DNA of 64,000 nucleotides from the NCBI GenBank assembly GCA_937926205.1, contig CALEYL010000066.1, forward strand, positions 1 through 64,000, given 5' to 3'. Source of the DNA: an uncultured Saprospiraceae bacterium (lineage in GTDB: Bacteria > Bacteroidota > Bacteroidia > Chitinophagales > Saprospiraceae). How positions within the stretch are numbered: position 1 is the stretch's first letter; the number at the start of each line of letters is the position of its first letter. The position numbers and the translations under genes were made by a program. The notes below the pieces were generated by a model that saw only the letters and a list, made by a program, of their open reading frames with translations, searched no databases and was not told where the DNA came from. Shown here one piece after another: positions 22,706 to 31,542 of the stretch.

Positions 22706-24205
22706 ATGTATACGAAGAGACCATTTTTTAAAAATTCGAAAAAAATCGGATTGGCGCTTGGACCTGCCCTGTTCCTGATTACGCTGTTTTTTAACCACCC
22801 CGAAGGATTGAGCGAGGAAGCCAATGCCGTTTTGGCCTGCACCTTGTGGATTGCAGTTTGGTGGATAACCGAAGCCATTCCCATTGCTGCCACATCGCTG
22901 CTGCCACTGGTCCTTTTTCCGCTTACAGGAGCTTTGGGGCTGGATGAAACGACCGTTTCCTACGGACATAAATACATTTTCCTCTACATCGGCGGGTTCA
23001 TCCTCGCCATCGCCATTGAGCGCTGGAATCTGCACAAAAGACTGGCATTGAACATCATCCATCTAATCGGCACCAATGTCAAAAGCATCATTCTCGGCTT
23101 CATGGCGGCAACGGCATTTTTATCCATGTGGATTTCAAATACAGCCTCCGCGGTCATGATGTTGCCCATTGGTATAGCCATCGTAAAACAACTAAAAGAC
23201 AACCCGGATACGATTGAGGACGAAAATTTGATCTTTGGAAAAACACTGATGCTCGCAATAGCTTACAGTGCCTCCATCGGCGGCATTGCCACCCTGATTG
23301 GCACCCCGCCCAATCTGGTGCTGGCAGGTATCGTAAAAGAGCTTTACGGTGTCGAAATCACCTTTTCCAAATGGATCATTTTCGGGCTCCCCATCTCGGT
23401 TTTGCTGCTGCTGGTCTGCTGGAAATACCTGACCAGTTATGCGTTTACGTTCAGGCAAAAATCATTCCCCGGCGGAAAATCAGAGATAAAAAAGCAATTA
23501 AAATCACTTGGAAAAATCAGCTACGAAGAAAAAACGGTTCTGGTCGTTTTTGGGCTAACCGCTTTCGCCTGGATTTCCCGTTCTTTTTTGTTAAACAGGT
23601 TCATCCCCAACATCGACGATACCATCATTGCTGTCGTAGGGGGCATTGCACTGTTTCTTTTGCCGGCGTCAAAAGATAAAATGCGCGCCATTGTCACCTG
23701 GGAAGAAGCCGTACAATTGCCCTGGGGCATCCTGCTGCTGTTCGGTGGCGGACTGGCCATCGCACAAGGCTTCAAAGACACGGGACTGGCCGGATGGATT
23801 GGCGGGCAGTTGGTGTTACTGAACGGCGTGGCGCTCATTATCCTGTTGCTGGTCATGGTTGCCGCAGTGAATTTCCTGACGGAAATAACCTCCAACCTCG
23901 CCACCACGGCCATGATGCTGCCTGTTATATCCTCTTTAGCGCTTACCGTTGATGTGCACCCCTACATCCTGATGGTGGGAGCAACGGTTGCCGCTTCCTG
24001 TGCTTTCATGCTGCCGGTGGCCACCCCCCCAAATGCAGTCGTCTTTGGGTCCGGGTATTTGAAAATACCGGATATGGTGCGGACTGGGCTTTACATGAAT
24101 CTACTGTCTATCATTTTGCTCACCCTGATTGTTTATTTCCTGCTGCCTTACTTGTGGGAGTTTACACCAGGCGTTTTTCCGGCAGAGTGGGCGAGTAAGC
24201 GATAA
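22706..24205 (+). CDS. DASS/SLC13-family Na+/carboxylate transporter
   Basis: A 499-residue inner-membrane protein with about eleven hydrophobic segments. The two SNT signature loops of the family are present: SNTASAVMMLP (first hairpin) and TSNLATTAMMLP (second, TEIT-SN form), each followed by the expected helix. ATPPNAVVF near the C-terminus is also family-typical. Members import succinate, citrate and other di- or tricarboxylates, or sulfate, with sodium. It starts 17 bases after the hydrolase lipoprotein, so it ends the same operon. That placement suggests it imports an acid released by the esterases (inference). Confidence 0.9.
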   Translation: MYTKRPFFKNSKKIGLALGPALFLITLFFNHPEGLSEEANAVLACTLWIAVWWITEAIPIAATSLLPLVLFPLTGALGLDETTVSYGHKYIFLYIGGFILAIAIERWNLHKRLALNIIHLIGTNVKSIILGFMAATAFLSMWISNTASAVMMLPIGIAIVKQLKDNPDTIEDENLIFGKTLMLAIAYSASIGGIATLIGTPPNLVLAGIVKELYGVEITFSKWIIFGLPISVLLLLVCWKYLTSYAFTFRQKSFPGGKSEIKKQLKSLGKISYEEKTVLVVFGLTAFAWISRSFLLNRFIPNIDDTIIAVVGGIALFLLPASKDKMRAIVTWEEAVQLPWGILLLFGGGLAIAQGFKDTGLAGWIGGQLVLLNGVALIILLLVMVAAVNFLTEITSNLATTAMMLPVISSLALTVDVHPYILMVGATVAASCAFMLPVATPPNAVVFGSGYLKIPDMVRTGLYMNLLSIILLTLIVYFLLPYLWEFTPGVFPAEWASKR

Positions 24206-24587
24206 GTTTTAGGGTAAACTTTAATCCGGGTGCCATCAGGCGCCATGAACCCGGAATGCCCGCCATTTAACCGGGAAGGATCGTCGGTCAGCAAATGAAC
24301 GGTTGCCGGCGGAACATCGGCCCCTTTGTCCAGCCGGATATGCATCCCGTGGCCTGACAGCATCGCTAAACCGGGATTGTCAGCAGGAAAAATTTCATCC
24401 GGTCGAAATCCAAAACCAGAAAAAAAGCCACATCTTCATTCAGATCCTGCGTTGGCAGGAGGAGTTGTGCCTGACTGTCGGTATTGCTGGTGGTTGGTTA
24501 TGGACCCTAATATAAGATTTCCTGCAAAAATTGGAATCCCGGATCAAATGGAACACGTAATGCCTGTAAACCAAAAGTTTCCTGGTC
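24206..24587. other. Convergent intergenic region, 382 bases
   Basis: No gene supported. Between the transporter (plus) and ferritin (minus). CCGGGT near 24227 can pair with ACCCGG near 24250 around an internal GCC-rich segment, a possible weak hairpin. A minus-strand frame at 24148-24363 has protein-like composition but overlaps the transporter end and shows no start signal. Confidence 0.4.
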
Positions 24588-25124
24588 TTATTCCCCCATC
24601 TCTCCACCTTCTGCCGCTTCGGCCTTCATCTGAGCCGCGTTGACTGCTGTGATTTCTTTGTCTATGTAATACAGGCTTTGAGGCCCGTCGCCAATCAGCT
24701 TGATGCGGTCCATGATGTTGCGCATCAGCGCTTCTTCTTCGCGTTGTTCCTGCACATACCACTGAAGGAACAGGTTGGTGGAATGGTCGTTGTTTTCATA
24801 GCATTTTGCCAGGAGCTCGTTGATCGAGGCAGTCACTTTTTGTTCGTGTTTGTAGACCATTTCAAACATGTTTTGAACGGTCTTAAACTCGTGGGGCGGC
24901 TGTTTAATGGCAGGTGTCAGTGCAAATGCATCCACTTCACTCAGGTAATGGAAAATCCGGAGCATGTGCTGGCGTTCTTCCGCCGATTGCCGGTGCATGA
25001 ATTGTGCGCACCCGGCAAGGCCTTGTTTGTCACACCAGGATGCCATAGCAAGGTAAAGAAAAGAAGCATAACCCTCCAAAGCGATCTGTTCATTGAGCGC
25101 TTTCTCCATGTTCTTGGAAATCAT
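24588..25124 (-). CDS. ftnA: Non-heme ferritin
   Basis: A 178-residue iron-storage protein of the bacterial ferritin family. It has the four-helix bundle and ferroxidase ligands: Glu in ALEGYASFLYLAMASWC (helix A, about E17), E and H in SAEERQHM (helix B), and Glu in QREEEALMRNIMDRI (helix D region). It oxidises Fe(II) and stores ferric mineral in a 24-mer shell in the cytoplasm. Length matches the family, with an Ala/Glu-rich tail at the C-terminus. Divergent from the sigma-factor operon across a 196-base gap containing a palindrome. Confidence 0.93.
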   Translation of the reverse strand: MISKNMEKALNEQIALEGYASFLYLAMASWCDKQGLAGCAQFMHRQSAEERQHMLRIFHYLSEVDAFALTPAIKQPPHEFKTVQNMFEMVYKHEQKVTASINELLAKCYENNDHSTNLFLQWYVQEQREEEALMRNIMDRIKLIGDGPQSLYYIDKEITAVNAAQMKAEAAEGGEMGE

Positions 25125-25183
25125 ATAGACTATTTTTGTTAAACGACATAGAAAGAATACAAGATACAGCGTTCTGTCAGATA

Positions 25184-25209
25184 AGCAAGTATTTTTGAAA
25201 ATCCTTGCT
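25184..25209. promoter_or_regulatory. 26-bp dyad between ferritin and sigma genes
   Basis: The dyad begins AGCAAGTATTTTT and ends GAAAATCCTTGCT; the arms pair except at one position and a central T/G. It lies about 60 bases upstream of the ferritin ATG and 110 bases upstream of the sigma factor. A regulator-binding site is plausible. It is not a clear match to a Fur box. Confidence 0.4.
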
Positions 25210-25320
25210 TTAATAACATGTCGAAAATAACTTACCCGCTTGCGCGGTGATTTTTTCCATGCGCCATTAAACCTTGTGCATCATTTTCAGTCTACTTAAG
25301 CAAAACCTGAAACTTATCAC

Positions 25321-25884
25321 GTGCCAGACCAGCAGATCCAGGATGATCAAATTCTGATGTGGATGAAGGACGACCGACAATCGGAGCGTGGCTTCCGCAT
25401 GCTGATGCAAAAATATCAGGAGCGCCTCTACTGGCACATTCGCAGGATGGTGACGGATCATGAGGACGCCAACGATGTTTTGCAAAACTGCCTGATCAAA
25501 ATTTTCCGGAACATCCGGCAATTTGAAGGCAAGTCCCAGTTGTATACCTGGCTGTACCGGATTGCAAGCAACGAAGCGATTTCATTTCTGGCTCAAAAAA
25601 AACGCCAGCAAACCGCCTCGATAGACGACGATGGAAGTCACCTGGTCAATAAACTGCAAGCCGATATTTATTTTGACGGCACAGAGATTCAGGCGCAACT
25701 TCAGGCAGCCATAGCGGGTTTGCCTGAAAAACAAAAACAGGTATTTCATCTCCGTTATTTTGAGGAAATGAATTACAACGATATGTCAGAAATGCTCGGC
25801 ACTTCTGTCGGCGCTTTGAAAGCGTCTTTTCATCACGCCGTGAAAAAGGTAGAGAGTTACCTGTCCGGCGTCCAAATTGATTGA
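25321..25884 (+). CDS. ECF (sigma-70 family) RNA polymerase sigma factor
   Basis: A 187-residue sigma factor starting at GTG. Region 2 spans about 25-90 (FRMLMQKYQERLYWHIRRMV, HEDANDVLQNCLIKIF, LYTWLYRIASNEAISFL). Region 4 spans about 125-180 (LPEKQKQVFHLRYFEEMNYN, then an HTH around MSEMLGTSVGALKASFHHAV). It directs RNA polymerase to a small stress or envelope regulon. The next two genes, a membrane anti-sigma-like protein and a Spy-like protein, form a classical envelope-stress operon with it; the anti-sigma ATG is four bases past its stop. Confidence 0.93.
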   Translation: MPDQQIQDDQILMWMKDDRQSERGFRMLMQKYQERLYWHIRRMVTDHEDANDVLQNCLIKIFRNIRQFEGKSQLYTWLYRIASNEAISFLAQKKRQQTASIDDDGSHLVNKLQADIYFDGTEIQAQLQAAIAGLPEKQKQVFHLRYFEEMNYNDMSEMLGTSVGALKASFHHAVKKVESYLSGVQID

Positions 25885-25888
25885 TGTT

Positions 25889-26431
25889 ATGAGAAAGCAA
25901 GATGATTTGAAACAGGAACTGGAAGAATTGTCTCCACTACTGAGCAAACTTAAAATGCAGGAAAATCCTTTCAAAACCCCGGAAGGCTATTTCGCTGCAC
26001 TCCCGGATGAATTAATGGCCCGGCTTCGTGCCGAAGCGCCAGTTTCCAGTGCGCCTGTTCGTCAAAGCTGGGCAGAACGCCTGACGGAATTCCTGCAGTC
26101 ACTGATGCAACCACGAATTGCTGTCGCTTTTGCCTCGGTTCTTGTACTGATTGTTGCAGGTCTGTATTGGCTGCGCCCGGAAAATATTAACAGTGAAAGT
26201 CCGGGACAAATGGCACTTATTGCCGACCTCAGTGTTGAAGAAGTCAGCGACTACATCACCGAAAATATTGAAGCATTTGAGGAAGAAGACCTCATTGTAG
26301 CCGTTGTAGAGAGCGGGGTTGGCGTCGAAAATACGCTGCCGGAAATGGGGCTGGATGCAGCCGATGTGAATGATTACATGGAAAAAGCCATCCAGGAGAT
26401 GGACGAGGAAGATTTGGAATCTTTGTTTTAA
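25889..26431 (+). CDS. Membrane anti-sigma-like protein
   Basis: A 180-residue protein. The ATG at 25889 (MRKQDDLKQE) is preferred to a TTG at 25877 that overlaps the sigma gene. Residues 1-60 are the cytoplasmic part with the NPFKTPEGYFAALPDELMAR segment typical of anti-sigma proteins in this phylum. Residues 77-94 are a transmembrane helix. The outer part is strongly acidic and helical (SVEEVSDYITENIEAFEEED). It should hold the upstream sigma factor at the membrane until an envelope signal arrives. No zinc-binding HxxxCxxC motif is present. Confidence 0.8.
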   Translation: MRKQDDLKQELEELSPLLSKLKMQENPFKTPEGYFAALPDELMARLRAEAPVSSAPVRQSWAERLTEFLQSLMQPRIAVAFASVLVLIVAGLYWLRPENINSESPGQMALIADLSVEEVSDYITENIEAFEEEDLIVAVVESGVGVENTLPEMGLDAADVNDYMEKAIQEMDEEDLESLF

Positions 26432-26458
26432 CACTACCCAGCATAAAAACACAATACA

Positions 26459-26941
26459 ATGGTCAGGAAGTTATTTTTAGGAATGTTGCTCTTTGGTCTG
26501 TTCTCTTTGAACGGGTTCGGACAAGTGCTCGATGATGATGTTGACCGCCCCGGAGACAAAGTACAGGCGGCAAAAGTGGCTTACATTACGCGGTGGCTGA
26601 ATTTAACGCCTCAGGAATCTGAGCGTTTCTGGCCCCTGCACAACGAATATGAAGGCGAAATGGATAAAATCCGACGCAAATACAAGGCGACCAAGCGCCC
26701 CGAAGACATGTCGGAAAATGAGGCAGACCGCTTTATTGTTACCCGTTTTGACATGGAACAGGAATTACTGGCCCTGAAACGCGAATATTTTCAAAAATTC
26801 AAAACGGCCATCCCGGCAAGCAAAATTGTAAAATTCAACGTTGCAGAAAGGGAATTTCGCAAGGAATTGCTTCGAAAAATGCGCGAAAATGCGCCACAAA
26901 ACCAGGGGATGCGACCTGGCGGCAATCGCCGACGCAACTAA
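26459..26941 (+). CDS. Spy/CpxP-like periplasmic protein
   Basis: A 160-residue exported protein with a signal peptide (residues 1-22, ending GFGQ). The mature part is helical and charged, with LNLTPQESERFWPLHNEYEG matching the LTxxQ-type pattern of Spy-like periplasmic chaperones, ending in a basic Gly/Arg/Asn tail. Such proteins commonly sit third in sigma/anti-sigma operons of Bacteroidota and may sense or buffer unfolded envelope proteins. It lies 27 bases after the anti-sigma gene. Confidence 0.8.
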   Translation: MVRKLFLGMLLFGLFSLNGFGQVLDDDVDRPGDKVQAAKVAYITRWLNLTPQESERFWPLHNEYEGEMDKIRRKYKATKRPEDMSENEADRFIVTRFDMEQELLALKREYFQKFKTAIPASKIVKFNVAEREFRKELLRKMRENAPQNQGMRPGGNRRRN

Positions 26942-27297
26942 GTTGTAGCTGCTGCCCTTATCGGTAAAGACATCGTTCCCGCCTGCCTACCGGACAGGCA
27001 GGCAAAGCCCGCAACGGATACGCAAAGTCCGCAAAGCGAGAAGTCCCAACCCTTGGCGTTCTTTGCGGAACCTTGGCGCCCTTAGCGGGAAAAGGCTCCA
27101 CGCTCGTTTTTTATTATGATTTTTACAAATACTTAAAAAATAGCATTTTATAAAAATCAGACCATTCCCTTTGACTTACCTACCGTTTCATTAATTTTGC
27201 TCAAAGAAGCTAACTTTTTTCATAGTTTTCCGATATAATTATGGAGCAAGCGTTTCTTGCAGGATTTGAACAGAACAGGTGGAAATAAAATCCGGGT
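26942..27297. other. Intergenic region with hairpin and Ile-free repeat, 356 bases
   Basis: No gene supported. GCCTGCCT (26981-26988) pairs perfectly with AGGCAGGC (26996-27003) around a 7-base loop, and may end the Spy operon although no T-tract follows. The next 90 bases alternate variants of CTTTGCGGAACCTTGGCG and CGCAAAGTCCGCAAAGCG, which can fold back on each other. The final part holds the promoter at 27170-27199. Confidence 0.5.
27170..27199 (+). promoter_or_regulatory. Promoter of the 470-residue TPR gene
   Basis: TTTG at 27170-27173, an 18-base spacer and TAATTTTG at 27192-27199 match the phylum consensus. The transcript would start near 27206, about 90 bases before the ATG at 27298. 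Confidence 0.5.
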
Positions 27298-28710
27298 ATG
27301 GATCCTATGAACAATAACGGTTGGGACAGTCAGACTGGAACGGACCTGGTAAAGCGGTACGAAACGCTATTACAGGATAACTTGCCTTGCTTCTTTGAAG
27401 AAGGGGAGTTCATGAGTATCATCGGATTCTACGAAACCGAGGAGCAATGGGATCGCGCTCTGGAAGCCGCAGACCATGCTTTGACCTGCCATGGCTATTC
27501 TACCGACCTTCTTTTGAAAAAAGCGCAATTACTGATTGAAGGTCATAAAGAAGTGCTGGCGCTGCAAGTGCTGGAACAAGCAGCTATTTTTGATCCTGCC
27601 GAACCGGGAATCACGCTTATGAAAGCGGAGGCCCTGTGCTATCTTTATCGCTACGATGAGGCGCTGGAATTACTGGAAAGCCTGAAGGCCAATGCCGATC
27701 CTGCCGGTTTGAGCGATATCTACATGATTGAAGCCCTGGTTTACGAAACACAGGAAGAATACGAGCGTATGTTCTATGCGCTCCGGGCCGCTTTGCAGGC
27801 AGATTTGGCGAATCAGGATGCCCTTGAAAAACTGGGCTTATGCATGGAGCTTTCCCGCAAATACAAAGAAAGCATTCCGTTGTACGAAGAAGTGTTGGAT
27901 CACAACCCCTATGCCTACATGGCCTGGTACAATCTGGGGCATGCCCATGCTTATTTCAGCAATTACGAGGAGGCTATTGAAGCCTATGAGTTTGCCATAG
28001 CCATCAATGACCGCCACGAATTTGCCTATCGCGATTGTGCGGATCTTTGTTTCGAGTTGAAACAATTTCCCAAGGCTCTGCGCTATTACCTCGAAATTGC
28101 AGAACTGTCGGAGCCTGACAGTGAACTGATGCTGCACATTGGTCAATGCTACCAGGAGACGGAACACAAAGACCTTGCTCGTGAATACTACCAGAAAGCG
28201 GTACAATTAGACGTCTTTAATGACGAAGCCTATTACGCTGCAGGACAAGCCTGCGCGCTGGAAGAAAAATGGAAGCAGGCGCTTCGTTTTTATAAGCGCG
28301 CCATTAAAATTGATACGCATCGGGAAGAATACCATGCCGCCATTGGCTGGGCTTATCATCGCCTCGGATTGACAGAAGATGCCGACCATCACTACCGCGA
28401 AGCCATCGAACTGGCGTCTGACGAGAGCCGGTACTGGCTGGAATACGCCGGGGTACTGCTGGAAACCGGCCGCCTTGAAGAAGCGCTGGAACTGCTGGAA
28501 GAGGCTTCAGAGCTGACCACAGAGTCAGAATTACTTTATTGCCGCATTGCCTGTCTCTTCGGAGCGGGTAAGAGACAAGAGGCCTTATATTGGCTGGGAG
28601 AAGCACTGGCGGAGGCTTTTGACAAGCATCGGTGTTTGTTTGACTGGGCCCCGGGACTTGAAAACGATCCCCAGGTTATGGCGCTAATTGCATCTTATTC
28701 GCTGCATTAA
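27298..28710 (+). CDS. Cytoplasmic tetratricopeptide-repeat protein
   Basis: A 470-residue acidic protein composed almost wholly of TPR units of about 34 residues, without signal peptide or membrane segment. Clear units include YMAWYNLGHAHAYFSNYEEA, EAYYAAGQACALEEKWKQAL and EYHAAIGWAYHRLGLTEDAD. About eleven to twelve repeats fill the chain from residue 30 to the end. It should be a protein-protein scaffold. Similar proteins are common in Bacteroidota with no fixed role. Monocistronic, with its own promoter and a terminator at 28812. Confidence 0.88.
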   Translation: MDPMNNNGWDSQTGTDLVKRYETLLQDNLPCFFEEGEFMSIIGFYETEEQWDRALEAADHALTCHGYSTDLLLKKAQLLIEGHKEVLALQVLEQAAIFDPAEPGITLMKAEALCYLYRYDEALELLESLKANADPAGLSDIYMIEALVYETQEEYERMFYALRAALQADLANQDALEKLGLCMELSRKYKESIPLYEEVLDHNPYAYMAWYNLGHAHAYFSNYEEAIEAYEFAIAINDRHEFAYRDCADLCFELKQFPKALRYYLEIAELSEPDSELMLHIGQCYQETEHKDLAREYYQKAVQLDVFNDEAYYAAGQACALEEKWKQALRFYKRAIKIDTHREEYHAAIGWAYHRLGLTEDADHHYREAIELASDESRYWLEYAGVLLETGRLEEALELLEEASELTTESELLYCRIACLFGAGKRQEALYWLGEALAEAFDKHRCLFDWAPGLENDPQVMALIASYSLH

Positions 28711-28811
28711 GAAATTATTAACAGAGCTGCTGCAACAAAAAAAAGGTGAAAGTAGTTTTTCAATATAGCAAAGAGACTTGTTTAAAGTTGGTTTTTCGTT
28801 TTGTTTTGATG

Positions 28812-28845
28812 CGTCTGTCCTGATCAACAGGGCAGACGTTTTTTT
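28812..28845 (+). terminator. Rho-independent terminator of the TPR gene
   Basis: CGTCTGTCCTG pairs with CAGGGCAGACG (one G/U) around a short loop, followed directly by seven T (28839-28845). It lies about 100 bases after the TPR stop and just before the end of the convergent adenine deaminase gene. Confidence 0.8.
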
Positions 28846-28859
28846 ATGCCCTCCAGTTT

Positions 28860-30488
28860 TTATTGAAATAAGTCCGCAAATTCAAAACGCCCGCCATCAA
28901 AAAGGCCTAAATCACTGAGCTTTAGTTCGGGTATGACCAACAGCGCCATAAAGGACAAGGTCATAAAAGGCGCGCCAAGTTTACAGCCCAGTGTTGTTTT
29001 CACCCAGGCATCAATGGCTGCGTATTGACGGGCAACTTCATAGCCATCGGCATTGGTCATGATCCCGGCCACTGGCAAGGGCAATACATGCATATCCGCG
29101 CCATCCGTTGCAGAAATCCCCCCTTTGTGCTCAATAATGGCATTCACAGCCCGGCACAGGGCATCGTCGTCGGCCCCCACGGCAATGATGTTGTGGGAAT
29201 CATGGCCCACGCAGGAAGCAATTGCTCCTTTACTCAATCCGAAACCGCGGATAAAAGCTACCGCGGGCGCCGCTGTCCGGTATCGATTTACAACCGTAAT
29301 TTTCAGCAAATCCTGATCCGGATCGGCAATAGCCAGTCCGCCGCTTTGCTTGATTGCTGCAACACCGCTGCGCGTTACAATTTCCCCGTCCAGGGCTTCG
29401 ATGTAGCGGATGTTGGCAGATTTTGCCGCCAATTGAAAATCTTCCGGACGCTTATCATCCGTATTAAAATGGTTAATTACCGGCGCGTCAACCCGATCAA
29501 TCAGCGTTTGCCCGTTTTCAGCAACTTTTTGGCCGGCAATATAAGTCGCCTGAACCTTGAAGGATTCCAGGTGCTCCAGGGCTATAAAATCTGCCGGATC
29601 GCCGACCTGTAGCTGTCCTACTTCCAGCCCATAATGTTGCACCGGATTGATGCAGGCGACGCGCAATACGTCGAACAGGTCGCAGCCTTTTTTCAGGGCC
29701 CGGGCAGCCAGCGCATTGATGTGTCCTGTAATCAGGTCATCGGGGTGTTTATCATCTGAACAGAAAAACATGCGGTCGGGGAATTGCGGTAATAAAGAAA
29801 TCAGCGCTTCAAAATTTTTGGCGGCACTGCCTTCCCGGATGATGACTTTCATACCCATTTGCAATTTCTCCAGGCCTTCCTCGTAAGTAAAACATTCGTG
29901 GTCGGTGCTGATGCCCGCGGCAATATAGCGCCTGGCTGCATCGCCGCGCAAGCCCGGCGCATGGCCGTCTACGGGTTTGCCCAATGATTTTGCCGCCGCA
30001 ATTTTGGCCATCACCTCCGGGTCATTGTGCAGCACCCCGGGATAATTCATCATTTCAGAGAGGTATGTTATTTCCGGCATGCGCAGCAGTTCCTCCACTT
30101 CAGCAACCGACAAAGTAGCGCCCGCCGTTTCAAAAGTAGTGGCCGGTACGCAGGAGGGCGCTCCAAAATAAAATTTAAATGGCACCTGCTTTCCGTTCGC
30201 GATCATATAGCGCACCCCTTCCATGCCGAGCACATTTGCAATTTCGTGCGGATCAGAAACCGTGGCTACGGTGCCATGTACAACCGCCATTCGTGCAAAT
30301 TCAGAAGGAATCAACATCGAACTCTCCACATGGACGTGGGCATCTACAAACCCGGGCAACAGCCAGGGCCCCTTTATATCTGCCTCGCCGAGGCGCTCAA
30401 TGTGACTGATTTTTCCTTCGCTGACGTGAACGACGCCACGGTATATTTCGCGGCGCTCGATGGCGATGATGTTGCCTGAGATTTGCAT
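28860..30488 (-). CDS. ade: Adenine deaminase
   Basis: A 542-residue metal-dependent amidohydrolase converting adenine to hypoxanthine for purine salvage. The metal-binding HxH of the family is H51-V-H53 in PGFVDAHVHVESS. Other family blocks are SDPHEIANV, GHAPGL, TDHECFTYEE, and CSDDKHPDDLI, followed by NPVQHYGL. The C-terminal adenine-deaminase-specific domain has GHDSHNIIAVG and SFMALLVIPELKLSD. Length is normal. It lies immediately downstream of rnpB on the same strand and may share its transcription, since no separate promoter was seen. Confidence 0.94.
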   Translation of the reverse strand: MQISGNIIAIERREIYRGVVHVSEGKISHIERLGEADIKGPWLLPGFVDAHVHVESSMLIPSEFARMAVVHGTVATVSDPHEIANVLGMEGVRYMIANGKQVPFKFYFGAPSCVPATTFETAGATLSVAEVEELLRMPEITYLSEMMNYPGVLHNDPEVMAKIAAAKSLGKPVDGHAPGLRGDAARRYIAAGISTDHECFTYEEGLEKLQMGMKVIIREGSAAKNFEALISLLPQFPDRMFFCSDDKHPDDLITGHINALAARALKKGCDLFDVLRVACINPVQHYGLEVGQLQVGDPADFIALEHLESFKVQATYIAGQKVAENGQTLIDRVDAPVINHFNTDDKRPEDFQLAAKSANIRYIEALDGEIVTRSGVAAIKQSGGLAIADPDQDLLKITVVNRYRTAAPAVAFIRGFGLSKGAIASCVGHDSHNIIAVGADDDALCRAVNAIIEHKGGISATDGADMHVLPLPVAGIMTNADGYEVARQYAAIDAWVKTTLGCKLGAPFMTLSFMALLVIPELKLSDLGLFDGGRFEFADLFQ

Positions 30489-30535
30489 GGCATGAAGGTT
30501 TAGAGATTCCCGAACAAGCTCTTAGCAATAAAAAA

Positions 30536-30976
30536 TTCGCCGCAGACCAATAAGCCGGATCCTGTAATCCCGGCCGAAACCGGAATCTCCATCATTTATC
30601 TGGCCCTGCCGTCACCGGCAGGATCTAGCTGCCTACCCCTCCCGGCTTTCCCAAAGGAAACCTGAGCGCGCAACTCTGTAGTTCTGCGCAGCTGCGCTGC
30701 GTCTGAACAACCGGGATGTACATGGCATTTCAACCCGCGAGGTTTATCCCTTACGACTGTTACCAACCGTAAGCGTGCGCTCTTACCGCACGTTTTCACC
30801 CTTACCCCGGCCCGAAAGCCGTGGCGGTATTGTTTTCTGCGACACTTTCTGTACCCATCGGCAAGCCGACAGACCCCACCCGTTAGGTGGCGCGGCGCGC
30901 TGCGTTGTCCGGACTTTCCTCGACCGCCTTCTTCCCAAAGGAATCAGACAACCACGATGGAGTAGCCCGCGGCGAA
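30536..30976 (-). ncRNA. rnpB: RNase P RNA, bacterial type A
   Basis: The catalytic RNA that cuts the 5' leader of pre-tRNAs. Read on the minus strand, the universally conserved GAGGAAAGTCCGGAC block (P4/CR-I region) occurs near the 5' end, and the 3' end has GGATCCGGCTTATTGG, the usual type A ending. Terminal helix P1 is explicit: TTCGCCGC at the 5' end pairs perfectly with GCGGCGAA at the 3' end. I set the ends at that helix, giving about 441 nucleotides, a little longer than the E. coli RNA. Exact ends are uncertain by a few bases. Confidence 0.93.
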
Positions 30977-31092
30977 TGTTAAAAGTACGTATTTGAAATG
31001 GATTGAAGGATGAAAAAATTCCATCAGGCAGGCTTTTACATTTCCTTTACATTGTTTTACAGGTATTTATCTGCAGGCTTGAAAACACCCCC

Positions 31093-31100
31093 TACTTTTG
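31093..31100 (+). promoter_or_regulatory. Candidate -7 element TACTTTTG
   Basis: A full match to TAnnTTTG, 31 bases before the ATG at 31131. No TTG lies at the usual spacing upstream, so this is a half-supported promoter for the secreted-protein and BNR-protein pair. Confidence 0.35.
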
Positions 31101-31130
31101 TGGCATGGTTAATTTTTCAAAACATCCGTC

Positions 31131-31529
31131 ATGAAGAGAATAAAAATCCTTGCATTCCTGCTGTTTTGCAGCGCTGTTACGAGTCTTGCTTTGGGGCAAA
31201 ACTGCTCGGCTGCATTTATCAATGACAATATCGTTGTAAACGAGTACACTCCTGAAGGTAAGTGCATACTCAACGCCAACGCTACAGGCCAGCTGACCGT
31301 GCAAACAGCGAGCCTTTCTCCGACCGAAAGCATTCCCACCGGTAAACTTCCTTTTCAGGTAGCCATCCGCAGTGAAGCTTTCAATACACTGCGCATGTAT
31401 TCGAAAGATACTTATCATCAGGTTGCCATCGAAAAAGTGCTGTCGAAATGCCAGAAAGGCGACCACATCATACTCCTGATGCTGGAAGAAGGGTATGCCC
31501 TTCCACACCATGAAATTTTGGTTCAATAA
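31131..31529 (+). CDS. Small secreted protein, unknown
   Basis: A 132-residue protein with a signal peptide (residues 1-23, ending LALGQ). The mature part is beta-rich (FINDNIVVNEYTPEGKCILN, GKLPFQVAIRSEAFNTLRMY) with two or three Cys residues that could form a disulfide. Family not recognised. It lies 13 bases before the BNR-repeat protein and is probably cotranscribed with it. Confidence 0.65.
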   Translation: MKRIKILAFLLFCSAVTSLALGQNCSAAFINDNIVVNEYTPEGKCILNANATGQLTVQTASLSPTESIPTGKLPFQVAIRSEAFNTLRMYSKDTYHQVAIEKVLSKCQKGDHIILLMLEEGYALPHHEILVQ

Positions 31530-31542
31530 AAAAAACACCCAC

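Noticed and set aside
24148..24363. Minus-strand 71-codon frame with protein-like residues downstream of the transporter
   Set aside because: It overlaps the transporter's end, has no start signal and no homologue I recognise; at most a decayed fragment.
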